Shown: positions 7,230 through 17,680, counted from the first letter of the stretch. The stretch: 64,000 nt of DNA from Candidatus Gastranaerophilales bacterium (GCA_928722015.1 CAKMWI010000004.1:124001-188000), one strand, 5' to 3'. Translations and numbers: made by a program. Notes: generated from the sequence alone by a model not told the origin.

Positions 7230-9816
7230 ATTTTGTAACAATTGATAAAATATAGTTATCTGTAAAATATTTATTTGCAACTTCTATGATATCAGAATCC
7301 GTTACACTGTTAATAAGTTTTTCATAATTATCTTTAAATTCGTAACCTCTGGTGGATGCTTCATACCAACCCAGATTAGATGCTTTATCAAGATTTGTTT
7401 CAAGTCCTATTACGTAATTGCCCAAAAGTTTTTCTTTTGCATCTTTTAGCTCTTTGTCTCCAACATATTCTGTTTTAAGTCTGTTAATTTCATTGAATAA
7501 TCCGTTTTTAGCTTTTTCTAATGTATCAGGATTGGTGCCAATATATAGGAGGAAGCTTCCCCTAAGGACATTTGGAGAATAACTTGTACCGAGTTGGTAG
7601 GCCAATCCTTGTTGTTCTCGCAGATCTTTAAATAGTCTTGAACTCATACCTGTTCCAAGTATTGAATCGATGACTTGTAGTGTTGCATAGTCTTTTTTAT
7701 TTAAAACTCCGTTTGTCTGCCATCCTAACATAATCCAAGCTGTTTCAGTTGTCGGCATTTTTTGTATTGAAGTTCTTGGCGCTGTAAGATATGGAATTTT
7801 TGATGAATATTTAGAATAATCAAAATTTTGGCATTTATCTTTTTTTAAAAAAATTCGATTTAGTTCTTGTATTGTTTTTTCTTTGTCAACATTACCATTT
7901 ATTGAGATGACTAAATTTTCCGGTACAAATACGTTTTGATAGTAATTCAACATTTCTTCTTTTGTAATGTTTGGAATATTTTTTTCAAGAACTTTTGAAG
8001 AAATTGAATATGGTGTGTTTTGATATATTAAATCTCTGTATTCTTCTATTGCGCGTTGAATTGGTATATCTTTGTTTCTTTTTATTGCACTTAATTTATC
8101 AGATTTGACTTTGTCAATTTCAAAGTTATCAAATGTAGCATTATTTACTACTTCATTCAATAGTTCCAGAGTTTTGTCATATTCATCTTTTGTTGTAAGA
8201 ACAGATATTGCAAACGCATCAGCACTTGATGCCGGAACTATTTCTATACCATTATCTTCAAGTACTTGTGAGAGTTCAAGTGATGAATATTTTTTTGTTC
8301 CCTTCATCATTATTGAAGCAACCAGATTTGCTGTTCCTGGAGTTTTTTCACAAAGTTTTCCTCCTTTTGAATAAATACTAATGGCAATTATATCATTTGC
8401 AGTATTTGGGGTATATAGCATTGTCGCACCATTTGATAATTTATATTTTTGTGTTTGAGTATTTTCACTTACTAGTTCGGCAGTCCCAGGATTTTGAGTA
8501 TGATTTGCTACAGGAAGATTTTTAGCGCTTTCCGGGAGTACAATTGAGACTGCACTTTTATTGATTCCTAGGTATTTTTCTGCGACTTTTTTTACATCAT
8601 CAGTTGTAACCGCTTTGATATTATCAAGGTAATTGTCATAAAATTTTATATCATTTGTTAATGCCATGGTATAACCAATCTCTGTTGCAATATTGGTTAT
8701 TGATTCTCTAGAATAATAAGTGCTTCTTTCAATAATATTTTTGGCCAGATTTAATTGTTCATCTGTGATACCTTTATCTTGGATTTTTTTTATTTCATCA
8801 AAAATAGTGTCTTGTACTATTTTGCATTTTTCCGGTTCAAAATTTGCAGATATATAAAAAATTCCATCATCTCTGAATGTTGAATTTCCTGCATCTACAG
8901 AGAATGCAATCCTTTTTTTCTCTTTTAAAACTTGGTTTAGTACGGATGATCTTCCATCTCCAAGAACTGTAGCCAAAACATCTAATGCGTATGAGTCTTT
9001 ATCATCAATTGGGGTCCCTCTGAAACCTATAAGTAAGTAACCTGATTCTGTGTTAGTAATGTATTCTATTTTTTTTGCTTGCTTAGTTAGAGGTGCTTCT
9101 TTAGTGTACACACTTTTGTTTGTTTTTTTGTATTCGGAATTAAAGACTTCTTTAATTTTAGCTACTGCATGTTCAGGATTAACGTCTCCTATTACTATTG
9201 TAACCATATTTGATGGAGAATAGTGCTTGTTGTAAAAACCAAGAATCTGGTCTCTTGTAATAGTTTCTATGACTTCACTTTTTCCTATAACTTTTCTTTT
9301 ATAAGGATGTGTAGTGTACATCATATCGTTTAAATTATCTTGTAGTATTTTATCCGGCGAATTTAAATCTTTGCTGATTTCTTCCAATACAACTTTTCTT
9401 TCTTTTTCCATTTCATTCCGTGGAATTAGGGGATGTAAAATCATATCAGCATGGAGTTCCATTGCAAGGTCAAAGTCTTTTGAAGGAATGGTTACATAGT
9501 AATGGGTAAAATCTTTACTTGTTGCAGCATTTGTTATTGCACCTTTAGTTTCTAAAATTTTATCAAATTCTCCAGGTGCATGTGTAGATGTTCCTTTAAA
9601 AAATAAGTGTTCTAAAAAATGTGCAACACCATTGTTCGAATCATCTTCATCTATAGAACCTGTTTTAATCCAGGTGTCGATAGTAACAATTGGATTGTTT
9701 TTTACTTCTTGCACAACAACAGTTTGCCCGTTATCTAACTTGTACATTTGTGCACTTGAAGCCCAAACAATATTTCCTGAAATTAAAATTGCTGCTGCTA
9801 TTATAAATTTTTTCAT
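7228..9816 (-). CDS. Exported M16-family zinc peptidase (two-domain, pitrilysin/PqqL type)
   Basis: 862 residues from ATG 9816, preferred over the upstream ATG at 9903 because AAGGACG lies just before it and a signal peptide (MKKFIIAAAILISGNIVWASS) then begins the protein. The inverted zinc motif HFLEH is at 66-70, with the third ligand expected in the KERKVVLEEISKDL helix. The second M16 repeat lacks HxxEH (LVASIMMKGTKKY at that position) and ends with GMSSRLFKDLREQQGLAY, the Arg/Tyr element of the inactive partner half. So one catalytic and one structural half form a peptide-degrading clamshell, probably periplasmic. It is third in line after pilT and recO on the minus strand, with a 125-base gap. 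Confidence 0.9.
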   Translation of the reverse strand: MKKFIIAAAILISGNIVWASSAQMYKLDNGQTVVVQEVKNNPIVTIDTWIKTGSIDEDDSNNGVAHFLEHLFFKGTSTHAPGEFDKILETKGAITNAATSKDFTHYYVTIPSKDFDLAMELHADMILHPLIPRNEMEKERKVVLEEISKDLNSPDKILQDNLNDMMYTTHPYKRKVIGKSEVIETITRDQILGFYNKHYSPSNMVTIVIGDVNPEHAVAKIKEVFNSEYKKTNKSVYTKEAPLTKQAKKIEYITNTESGYLLIGFRGTPIDDKDSYALDVLATVLGDGRSSVLNQVLKEKKRIAFSVDAGNSTFRDDGIFYISANFEPEKCKIVQDTIFDEIKKIQDKGITDEQLNLAKNIIERSTYYSRESITNIATEIGYTMALTNDIKFYDNYLDNIKAVTTDDVKKVAEKYLGINKSAVSIVLPESAKNLPVANHTQNPGTAELVSENTQTQKYKLSNGATMLYTPNTANDIIAISIYSKGGKLCEKTPGTANLVASIMMKGTKKYSSLELSQVLEDNGIEIVPASSADAFAISVLTTKDEYDKTLELLNEVVNNATFDNFEIDKVKSDKLSAIKRNKDIPIQRAIEEYRDLIYQNTPYSISSKVLEKNIPNITKEEMLNYYQNVFVPENLVISINGNVDKEKTIQELNRIFLKKDKCQNFDYSKYSSKIPYLTAPRTSIQKMPTTETAWIMLGWQTNGVLNKKDYATLQVIDSILGTGMSSRLFKDLREQQGLAYQLGTSYSPNVLRGSFLLYIGTNPDTLEKAKNGLFNEINRLKTEYVGDKELKDAKEKLLGNYVIGLETNLDKASNLGWYEASTRGYEFKDNYEKLINSVTDSDIIEVANKYFTDNYILSIVTK

Positions 9817-9941
9817 ATTAAACCGTCCTTTTGAAGTTATTATATGGATAATGTGTACGGATTTGTATAGTCTACAAAGCTTAATTCTTTTAATGGATTT
9901 CAATTATTTTATTAAATTTATTAATAAAATAAATTTTTATT

Positions 9942-10712
9942 TTATACCGGTAGTTCTTGTATAATATTTGTTGATTTAAATTTTTTTGGTGATTTTAGAG
10001 AGATGTATTCTTTCAAGACTTCAAATGTTACAGTGCAAACTTTTTCGTTTGCTTTTGATTCAAATTCTCCTTTTTCATCAAAATCATTTATGGACATCTG
10101 TTTAAAGAAATCTCTTAATTTATAAGGCATTTGTTTTTTTGTATAATGTATTGAATTTGCACATTTGCTGCATATAATACCGCCAAGTTGAGGAACAAAA
10201 TACATTGTTTCGTTTTTTACTGTGCAATGGCAGTGCAGGCAGGTATCAAACTCAATAGAAAAACCGGATTCAATCATCATTTTTAATTGAAATTTAATAA
10301 CAGACAGAAGAATTTCAACTTTTGATTGAGCAGAAGAAATAGCGTTCAGAGTTTTGTATAACAAATTATAAATAATTTCAGAACTAGGGTCTTCTTCCAG
10401 TCCAAAATTGTGTACAACCTCTGTAACATACATTGAGAACATAATTTTATCGATATCTTGACGTGTTTTATGAAAGGTATTGAGAACTTCAGCTTGGCAA
10501 ATAGTGTCGAGATTTTTACCTTTATGTAGCATTAAGGTATTAGCTACAAGCAAATCCATACGAGCACCTAGTTTGCTTTTTGGTTTTTTTACTCCTTTAG
10601 CTACTCCCCTGATTAGTCCTTTATCTTTTGAATACATAACAATAATTTTGTCAGATTCACTTAAATTGTAGGACTTTAAATTAATTGCGTCTGTTACAAA
10701 GTTATTTTGCAT
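9942..10712 (-). CDS. recO: DNA repair protein RecO
   Basis: 256 residues, the usual RecO length. The N-terminal OB fold (about 1-80) contains the family pattern SESDKIIVMYSKDKGLIRGVAKG with KKPKSKLG. The helical C-terminal half carries a zinc ribbon at Cys158, Cys161, Cys181 and Cys184 (CLHCHC and CSKC). RecO loads RecA onto SSB-coated DNA with RecR in recombinational repair. It starts 38 bases after the pilT stop, so pilT and recO may share a message. In a competent cell RecO would also help process incoming DNA. Confidence 0.92.
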   Translation of the reverse strand: MQNNFVTDAINLKSYNLSESDKIIVMYSKDKGLIRGVAKGVKKPKSKLGARMDLLVANTLMLHKGKNLDTICQAEVLNTFHKTRQDIDKIMFSMYVTEVVHNFGLEEDPSSEIIYNLLYKTLNAISSAQSKVEILLSVIKFQLKMMIESGFSIEFDTCLHCHCTVKNETMYFVPQLGGIICSKCANSIHYTKKQMPYKLRDFFKQMSINDFDEKGEFESKANEKVCTVTFEVLKEYISLKSPKKFKSTNIIQELPV

Positions 10713-10750
10713 TGTCCTAATATTATTTCTTATAGTAATAAGGTATGGAA

Positions 10751-11860
10751 TTAAACTGATGAAGGTTTGTTCATACCCGTACCTCGGAAAATACCTCTCA
10801 TTAATTGTTCTAATTCAGATTTATTATCAGAATAATTTAGAGCAATTTCTTTTGTTATTTGTCCTTCGGTATAGAGTTTGTATAATGACATATTCATTGT
10901 TGTCATATTATTAAATGAACCATTTTTAACAAGTTCATAAATTTGTTCCAATTCGTCTTTTTGTATAAAGTCTTTTACTGTTGGTGTAACAACAAGAATT
11001 TCCGTAGCAGGAAGTCTTGAACCACCTTCGGCAGCAGGTACCAATTTTTGAGAAATTGTTCCTCGTAGAGTATTTGCAATTTGGCTTCGAACAAACGGTC
11101 TTTCATTTGGATCAAATAAGTTGATAATTCTGGCAACTGTTTGAACAGAATCGTTTGTGTGGATTGTTGATACCACAAGGTGCCCGGTTTCAGCTGCTTT
11201 TAGTGCGGATTCAACAGTTTCTCTGTCTCTGATTTCACCAATAAATATAACATCAGGGTCTTGTCTCAGAGCATATTTAACACCGTCTGAAAATGATGGT
11301 GTATCGATAAGTAATTGACGTTGAGAAACAATTGATTTTTTATTTGAAAAAATAAATTCGACCGGATCCTCAATTGTAACGATATGTTTTGCAGTAGATG
11401 CGTTTATATAGTCAATTAAGGATGCAATTGTAGTTGATTTCCCTGAACCGGTAGGTCCCGTTACAAGAACCAATCCATTGTTAAAGCTTGCAAATTCTTC
11501 CAATGTTGTAGGAAGAGACAATTCTTTAAAGGTTTTAATATAATAAGGAATTGCACGAATAACCATGGCTGTTTTGCCCAATTGGCGACTCATGTTTATA
11601 CGAAAACGAGAACATCCCGGAATTTCATAAGAGAAGTCAATGTCAAAAAATCGTGTAATTCTATCTTTTAAGTGTTGAGGAGCGACTGTTCTTATAACGA
11701 ATTCCATATCTTCACTTGTAAGTGGAGGCAGATTAATTCTCATTATTTGCCCTGAAACTCTAATTGCAGGGCGTTCACCTTCGCAAATATGTGCATCAGA
11801 TGCGCCAACAGATACTGCCTGTCTTAAAAAGTCTTCAATATAAAAATCGTTGTTACTCAT
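10751..11860 (-). CDS. pilT: Type IV pilus retraction ATPase PilT
   Basis: 369 residues from ATG 11860, chosen because AGAGGA precedes it and the family N-terminus (helix, then ASDAHICEGERPAIRVSG) follows; an ATG 51 bases upstream lacks these. Walker A GPTGSGKS at 135-142, Asp box TIEDPVEF at 162-169, Walker B DVIFIGEIRD at 203-212 and His box HLVVSTIHTND at 227-237 are all intact. PilT hexamers depolymerise type IV pili for twitching and DNA uptake. Divergent from comEC with 86 bases between start codons, an arrangement that fits a competence function. No other pilus genes are in the window. Confidence 0.93.
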   Translation of the reverse strand: MSNNDFYIEDFLRQAVSVGASDAHICEGERPAIRVSGQIMRINLPPLTSEDMEFVIRTVAPQHLKDRITRFFDIDFSYEIPGCSRFRINMSRQLGKTAMVIRAIPYYIKTFKELSLPTTLEEFASFNNGLVLVTGPTGSGKSTTIASLIDYINASTAKHIVTIEDPVEFIFSNKKSIVSQRQLLIDTPSFSDGVKYALRQDPDVIFIGEIRDRETVESALKAAETGHLVVSTIHTNDSVQTVARIINLFDPNERPFVRSQIANTLRGTISQKLVPAAEGGSRLPATEILVVTPTVKDFIQKDELEQIYELVKNGSFNNMTTMNMSLYKLYTEGQITKEIALNYSDNKSELEQLMRGIFRGTGMNKPSSV

Positions 11861-11946
11861 AAAGTCCTCTTCTTCACCATACAGTATATCATATTGTTTA
11901 GTTTTGCACAACTATATTCTCATGGTATCATTCACATGTTGGAATT

Positions 11947-14343
11947 ATGATTACAATAGAAAAGATTAGGGATTTTTTTCAAAATAAAAATTTAGTGATG
12001 TTTGTTTCATCCGTAATTTTTACAGCCGGTGTTTTGTCTTATTTTTACGGGTGTAGCATTGCTCTGGCATTGATTTTAACTATTATTTTAATAGTTTTTC
12101 TCAATTTGAAAATTTTCAGTATAAAACAGACATTATTTTTTGTTTTAATTTTTTACTTTGGTTTTTTCTTAACATTTTGTAAAATAAAAAATTATGATGA
12201 CTTGCTTCCTCTTGCCCCTATGGATTCAGAATTTGTTGGGAGGATTGTAAGTATTCCGGTTTCACCTGACCGGAACAGAGTTAAATTTTTTATGAATGTA
12301 GATTCAGTTGCTTCAAAAAGTATAAAGGGTAGAGTTCTTGTTAGTATCAATTCTTCAGAACCGTATTCAGAAAAACTTAATATTGGTGAAAAAATTTCAA
12401 TAAAAGGAAGCTTAAGGACACCTTTTTCTGCAACAAATCCTTCTCAGTTTGATTACAGTGCGTATTTAAAAAATTTTAATACATTTACTGTACTGTATTC
12501 GGATATGAAAGATATAAAAATACTTTCTGATGTTTCTGGGGTAAGGTGGAGATTTTTACGTGGGCTAAATAATACACGAAACAGAATTTTAAAAACACAT
12601 TCAAAATATTTAAAGTCTCCTAATTTGGAAATTTTAGGCGGTATTGTTTTTGGTGATGATGCTGTTGCACCGCCTGATTATATTAAAAATTCATTTATAA
12701 ATTCCGGACTATTACATATTTTGGCTGCATCAGGAATGAATGTTGCGTTTATATTTTCATTTTGGTTTGTAATTTTAAAATTTTTAAGAATCCCATACCG
12801 CCCACGAGTTTTATCGGGGATGATTGTAATAATTTTATATACACTAATGACCGGTTTAGGCCCTTCGGTTGTGAGAGCTGCACTTATGTTATTATTTGTT
12901 TTAGCCGGTAAATTGATAGATAGAGATACCCATAGTGTTTCATTATTGTCTTTTGTGGCAGTTTTAATGTTGATTTATAATCCTGCATATATCAATAATG
13001 TTAGTTTTCAAATGTCATTTCTTGTAACTTTTGGACTTATTACAACAGCTGGGATATTAACTCAGAAATTAAATAAAATTCCTAATTGGATTTGTGTACC
13101 GGTGCTTGTTCCATTAGTAGCGCAAATTTGGATTGCTCCGATACAAATGTTTTATTTTAATACATTTAGTCTGTATTCAATTTTAGCAAATATTTCTACT
13201 GTGAGTTTGTTAAGTGTAATAAGTTTTTGTGGATTTGTAAGTTCTTTAATTGCTGTTTTTGTCCCGCTGGCCGATTTTACGTGTCGGATTTTTGATTTTA
13301 TATTAAATTATCTATTAAGTGCATTGGTTTGGATGTCTAACTTTTTTGCAAATCTTCCGCATTGTCTATTGCAAACAACTCATCCAAATATATTTCAGTT
13401 GATTTTTTACTATTCTATTCTTATTTTATCAACGTTTCTTGTTAAATTTGAAAAATATAAATCAGTATTTTTTACATTGTTTATTAGTATTGTAATTTTG
13501 TTATTTTCAACAGTAAAACCTGTTTCCAATGACCTTGAAATTATTGCATTTGATGTTCAAAATGCAGATTCTTTTTTGATTAAAACTCCTGAAAATAAAT
13601 ACTTTTTTATTGATACAGGAAAATCTCCTTATAAAAGCGGAAATTCCCAAGCAAAAGTTATTATGTTGAAGTATTTGAAAGATAGAGGTATAAAAGAGTT
13701 AGAGGGTGTTATTGTAACACATTTTGATAATGATCACTCAGGTGGAACTTCTGAATTCATTAAAAATCTCAACGTGCATACTTTATACCTTAATTCTAGA
13801 GAAAAAGCTACGACAACTGCAAAAGAAATTTTTAAAACCATAAATAAGACGCATCAAAATACATATTTTATTAAAAATAACGAGACAATATATTCAGAAC
13901 CAAAATTGAATATCAAAACATTCAAGGCTAATATTGACGGCAACAATCACAGTAATGAAAGTTCAACTATTACCTTATTATCTTATAAGGATTTTGATAT
14001 GTTATTTATGGGCGATGCTGGTGTAGAAGCTTTTAATGTTGTACAAGATGCGCTCCCGCATAATGTTGAAGTGTTAAAAGTAGGCCATCACGGCGGGCCG
14101 AGAGTAGTTGATAAGAAAATGTTAGAGCATCTTGACAATAAGATATCGTTGATTTCTACCGGAATTAACTATTTCGGGCATCCAAATAGAGGAACTCTTG
14201 ATATCTTGCGTAATACAAAAATTTTAAGGACTGATATCTTAAATTCTATAAAAATTACAACTGATGGTTTTAGTTATAAAATTTATTCTTATGACACCCA
14301 TGATAAAAAATACAAATTGAAGGAAAATTTTTACTCAAAATAG
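11947..14343 (+). CDS. comEC: ComEC/Rec2-family DNA uptake channel
   Basis: 798 residues. Order: N-terminal membrane helices and a soluble DUF4131-type domain (about 15-180), the polytopic competence domain (about 205-500, with the family motif LHILAASGMNVAF), and a C-terminal metallo-beta-lactamase domain with THFDNDHSGG near 590-600, a later MGDAG and GHHGG. ComEC carries single-stranded DNA across the inner membrane during transformation. Length and all three domains are complete, so the gene looks functional. It is divergent from pilT and separated from the following lytic transglycosylase by a promoter and a roughly 200-base leader. Confidence 0.92.
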   Translation: MITIEKIRDFFQNKNLVMFVSSVIFTAGVLSYFYGCSIALALILTIILIVFLNLKIFSIKQTLFFVLIFYFGFFLTFCKIKNYDDLLPLAPMDSEFVGRIVSIPVSPDRNRVKFFMNVDSVASKSIKGRVLVSINSSEPYSEKLNIGEKISIKGSLRTPFSATNPSQFDYSAYLKNFNTFTVLYSDMKDIKILSDVSGVRWRFLRGLNNTRNRILKTHSKYLKSPNLEILGGIVFGDDAVAPPDYIKNSFINSGLLHILAASGMNVAFIFSFWFVILKFLRIPYRPRVLSGMIVIILYTLMTGLGPSVVRAALMLLFVLAGKLIDRDTHSVSLLSFVAVLMLIYNPAYINNVSFQMSFLVTFGLITTAGILTQKLNKIPNWICVPVLVPLVAQIWIAPIQMFYFNTFSLYSILANISTVSLLSVISFCGFVSSLIAVFVPLADFTCRIFDFILNYLLSALVWMSNFFANLPHCLLQTTHPNIFQLIFYYSILILSTFLVKFEKYKSVFFTLFISIVILLFSTVKPVSNDLEIIAFDVQNADSFLIKTPENKYFFIDTGKSPYKSGNSQAKVIMLKYLKDRGIKELEGVIVTHFDNDHSGGTSEFIKNLNVHTLYLNSREKATTTAKEIFKTINKTHQNTYFIKNNETIYSEPKLNIKTFKANIDGNNHSNESSTITLLSYKDFDMLFMGDAGVEAFNVVQDALPHNVEVLKVGHHGGPRVVDKKMLEHLDNKISLISTGINYFGHPNRGTLDILRNTKILRTDILNSIKITTDGFSYKIYSYDTHDKKYKLKENFYSK

Positions 14344-14363
14344 AGTAAAAAAATGATTCTAAC

Positions 14364-14391
14364 TTGACAAATTTATCGTATTTTTTACACT
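14364..14391 (+). promoter_or_regulatory. Sigma-70-type promoter of the lytic transglycosylase, with long leader
   Basis: TTGACA at 14364-14369, a 16-base spacer and TACACT at 14386-14391. Transcription from here would give an untranslated leader of about 197 bases before the TTG start at 14595. The leader contains G-rich blocks around 14420-14465 and could be structured, but I match it to no known riboswitch. Confidence 0.6.
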
Positions 14392-14594
14392 AATTGTAAA
14401 GCAGCTGAAACTCTTTTGTGGTGAGTGTTTTGACTTGTGCGAGAATGGGGTGATTTTGCATCGGGGTTGAAATTTTAAATTTTTGTAATATTATGAGTTT
14501 ATAATCACATTCAAAAAGACGAAAATCTTAGAAAAAAAATAAGAATAAAAAGTAGTCTTGGCGAATTTACAATTTACAACTAGAGGATTACATT

Positions 14595-15278
14595 TTGAAA
14601 AAATTATTACTATTCACTATTGCATTAGTGTTCATGTGTTGTGCACCAGTGCAGGCAGCCAATGTTAGTACAGTGAAGGCAGCGATAGTAAAACATTCTA
14701 TCGAAATGGGTGTAGATCCAGCAATTGCTCTAAGTATTGCAAAAACAGAATCAGGTTTTAGACACGAAGCAAGAAGTTCACATGGTGCTGTAGGTGTCTT
14801 TCAACTTATGCCTTCCACCGCGAGAAGAATGGGGTTAAATCCATATTCACTGGATGATAATATCAAAGGTGGAATTATGTATTACAAGTCTATGTATAAA
14901 ATGTTTGGCTCTATGGAATTGGCTTTAGCAGCTTATAATGCAGGACCTGCTAATGTAAAAAAATATCGAGCAGTTCCTCCATATAGTGAAACAAGACGAT
15001 TCGTAGCCCGTATAATGGCTGATTACAGACATTTTAAATCTCATCCGGATCCGTCTATGATTGCGGTAAAAAAAGGTACTCCGGGTTCGGCTACATCTGT
15101 GGCGGTGGCTGCTGCAACACCTAAGGTTCCGTCAGCTGCGGTTAAAATGGTTGCAAAAGTTCCGGCCAAGTCTGCACCATTGCCGGTAAGAATTGAAGAG
15201 TCAAGAAAATTGAATGTTAAAGTGATTAAAGAACTGCCGATGGAGGTTGAGTTAAAATCACAATCAGTTGCAATCTAA
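14595..15278 (+). CDS. Exported lytic transglycosylase (SLT domain)
   Basis: 227 residues from a TTG start with AGAGGAT upstream. Signal peptide 1-21 (ending APVQA). The SLT fold covers about 25-145: catalytic Glu52 in TESGF, GAVGVFQLMPSTARRMG at 64-80 and AYNAGP at 113-118. It cleaves the murein glycan strand with formation of 1,6-anhydromuramic acid in the periplasm. The last 80 residues are a low-complexity Ala/Val/Pro/Lys linker and tail, perhaps spanning the wall. Immediately downstream of comEC but behind its own promoter; wall opening for pili or DNA uptake is a possible role. Confidence 0.9.
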   Translation: MKKLLLFTIALVFMCCAPVQAANVSTVKAAIVKHSIEMGVDPAIALSIAKTESGFRHEARSSHGAVGVFQLMPSTARRMGLNPYSLDDNIKGGIMYYKSMYKMFGSMELALAAYNAGPANVKKYRAVPPYSETRRFVARIMADYRHFKSHPDPSMIAVKKGTPGSATSVAVAAATPKVPSAAVKMVAKVPAKSAPLPVRIEESRKLNVKVIKELPMEVELKSQSVAI

Positions 15279-15296
15279 TTTTGGTTATGAAAGTAT

Positions 15297-15335
15297 AAAA
15301 ATGGAAGGTTATTAAGTTTTAACCTTCCATTTTTA
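15297..15335 (+). terminator. Terminator after the lytic transglycosylase
   Basis: AAAATGGAAGGTTA pairs with TAACCTTCCATTTT and is followed by more T residues. Confidence 0.9.
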
Positions 15336-15869
15336 TTTAAATCAGTTAAATGTAACATATTGTAAATAAAAGATTTTTACGTTAATTCATATATATAGGT
15401 CGTTCCTACCTTTTGAGCAGGCTAGCATATTGTGATTCTATTAAAGTTTTCTATGTTTCCGTAATACAAAATATATTTAGAAATTTACTCAGTAATTGGT
15501 GAGCGGATATGTCAGAAATCAATATAGGCAAACGAAGCATAATAAGGAGAATATAAGTCTAAACTACAAGTTGTTGTTGCAAAACAAACTGCGAGAGATG
15601 TTTCTGATTATGAAAAAGATAATTTAGAAAACGATGTATAATTCTATTGGGATAGTTTTACTAATTAAAGATTTTAAATAATCAATTTTAAATTTAGTAA
15701 TTACATAAAAATATGTTGCATTTTTCTATTTATTTTTTTCCTGTTAATATTTGTAAAATTATTCAGTCGAATTAGTTAAATAGTATTATATTTTTTACCC
15801 GTTTGTGGTATATATAAATTGTACATAAATGGATTATATTTATTATAGTTCAGTAGATTGGAGGAAATA
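15336..15869. other. 534-base intergenic tract with possible decayed coding sequence
   Basis: No complete gene. On + at about 15565-15642 a frame reads LQVVVAKQTARDVSDYEKDN and ends at a TAA near 15640. It looks like the tail of a protein but has no start or ribosome binding site, so a gene remnant is possible. The last 100 bases are AT-rich and probably hold the promoter of the GH57 gene, whose ribosome binding site is GGAGGAA at 15860. Confidence 0.35.
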
Positions 15870-17596
15870 ATGTCAGTAGGTCAATTCGTTTTTATGTTAC
15901 ACAGCCATCTTCCTTATTATAGAAAAGCAGGGATGTGGCCGTTCGGAGAAGAAAACCTTTATGAGTGTATGGCAGAAACATACGTTCCACTTCTTAACGC
16001 TATATCAGAATTATATGATGAGGGAATTAAGGCAAAGTTAACAGTTGGTATTACTCCAATCTTGGCAGAACAACTGAACGATGAACATTTGAAAAATGGT
16101 TTTGTGGAATATTTAGATTCCAGAATTAAGAGTGTTGCAAAAGATTTGGACAGATATCCTGATCCTAAAGTTCCACACTCTCAACATTTGAAATATCTTG
16201 CAAAGTATTATTATGATTGGTTCAATAATATCAAAGATTCATTTGTTAATAAATATGGAATGGATTTAATTTCAGCATTTAAAAAATATCAGGATTTAGG
16301 ATGTATTGAAATAACAACTTCTGGTGCAACACACGGATTTTCTCCGTCTACTGGCAACAGACAATAACCTGAATGCACAATTTAAGGTTGGTTCAGATAC
16401 AACAAAAAGATTGTTTGGAAAAAAGGCTCGCGGCTGCTGGTTACCGGAATGTGCATATAGACAGGGTTATGAATATGTAGGTAAAGATGGACAAAAACAC
16501 TGGCGACCTGCAATAGAAGTAGACTTTGCAAAATAATGATATAGAGTACTTCTTTACGGAATCTCATGTAATTGAGGGTGGAAATTCTATCGGATGCCGC
16601 CGAGTTGTTGGCGTTTATGGCAACATTGAATATATTCCGCTTCCGGAACGAGAACCAACCGGATATGATACATATTCTGCATACTGGCTTCCTGATGCCC
16701 AAGTTGCAGTAATGGGCAGAAACGATAGAGCCGGTTATCAGGTGTGGTCAGCTGCTGATGGTTATCCTGGAGATGGATGTTTTAGAGAATTCCATAAAAA
16801 AGATGATAAATCAGGTATGCATTACTGGAGAATTACATCTCCTAAGACTGATTTAGGAGATAAGATGTTGTATGATCCTGTATTAGCGCTTAATAAAATT
16901 AATGAAAATTCAGATCACTATACAACTTTAATCTATCATTTGTTGAATGATTATAAATTATCACACAATGGTAAAGAAGGTTTGGTCATGGTTTCATTTG
17001 ACACAGAATTGTTTGGTCATTGGTGGTTTGAGGGTATTGAATTCATAAAACAGGTTATCAAAAAATTCAATCAATATGTTCCTGATGTAGAAAGAATGAC
17101 TGCAGGTGAATATTTGCATGCTCATCCTCCTGTTGAAGCTATTCAGATTCCGGAATCTTCTTGGGGACAAGGTGGTCATTTCTATGTTTGGAATAACCAC
17201 TTAACTGAATGGATGTGGCCAATTATTCATGCATGTGAAAAACGAATTACGGCAATTGTTGATAAATATCCAACAATTCCTGACGATAAATTATTGCATA
17301 GGGCTTTAAATCAATTAGCTAGAGAAAATCTATTATTGCAAAGTTCAGATTGGCCATTTTTGATTACTACATGGCAAGCAAAAGACTATGCAACTGACAG
17401 ATTTAGAGAGCATGTTGATAGATTTGAATTTATTGCTGATATGATTGAAAGCGGGAATATCAATGATGAAGAATTGAAGAAAATAGAAAGTATTGATAAC
17501 TGCTTCCCTGTTATAGATTACAGAGTTTATCAGTCGATAGAAGAAGGAGTAATTCCTCAGCAGTCTAAAAAACTTGCACCTTTATATGCTGATTAG
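15870..17596 (+). pseudogene. GH57 glucan branching enzyme / alpha-amylase, broken by two +1 frameshifts
   Basis: The protein is read in three successive frames: 15870-about 16347, about 16347-16525 and about 16525-17596. Joined, it is a GH57 enzyme of about 575 residues: FMLHSHLPYYR at the start, SGATHGFSP, the nucleophile motif CWLPECAYR, and the acid/base motif SFDTELFGHWWFEG. GH57 enzymes act on alpha-1,4-glucans, here probably glycogen. Removing one T near 16347 (SP then LLATDNN) and one T of the TTT near 16523 (VD then LQNNDIEYF) restores one continuous frame. All motifs are otherwise conserved, so the breaks are very recent or are base-calling errors. The start is the ATG behind GGAGGAA. 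Confidence 0.85.
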
Positions 17597-17651
17597 ATAT
17601 TTGGGTAAATTTTTATATAAACATTATTTTTTACAATTCATTTTATATTAC

Positions 17652-17680
17652 GCCTTGGATTTCCAAGGCTTTTTATTTTT
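17652..17680. terminator. Terminator after the GH57 gene
   Basis: GCCTTGGA pairs with TCCAAGGC across a TT loop and is followed by TTTTTATTTTT. Its end overlaps the stop region of the convergent gene. Confidence 0.85.

Noticed and set aside
8072..8374. Plus-strand ORFs opposite the M16 peptidase
   Set aside because: They are complementary-frame shadows of a conserved gene with clear domains.
14400..14594. ydaO (c-di-AMP) riboswitch
   Set aside because: Position is suggestive, but the conserved GCCGAA and GGGGAACC elements of that class are not present.
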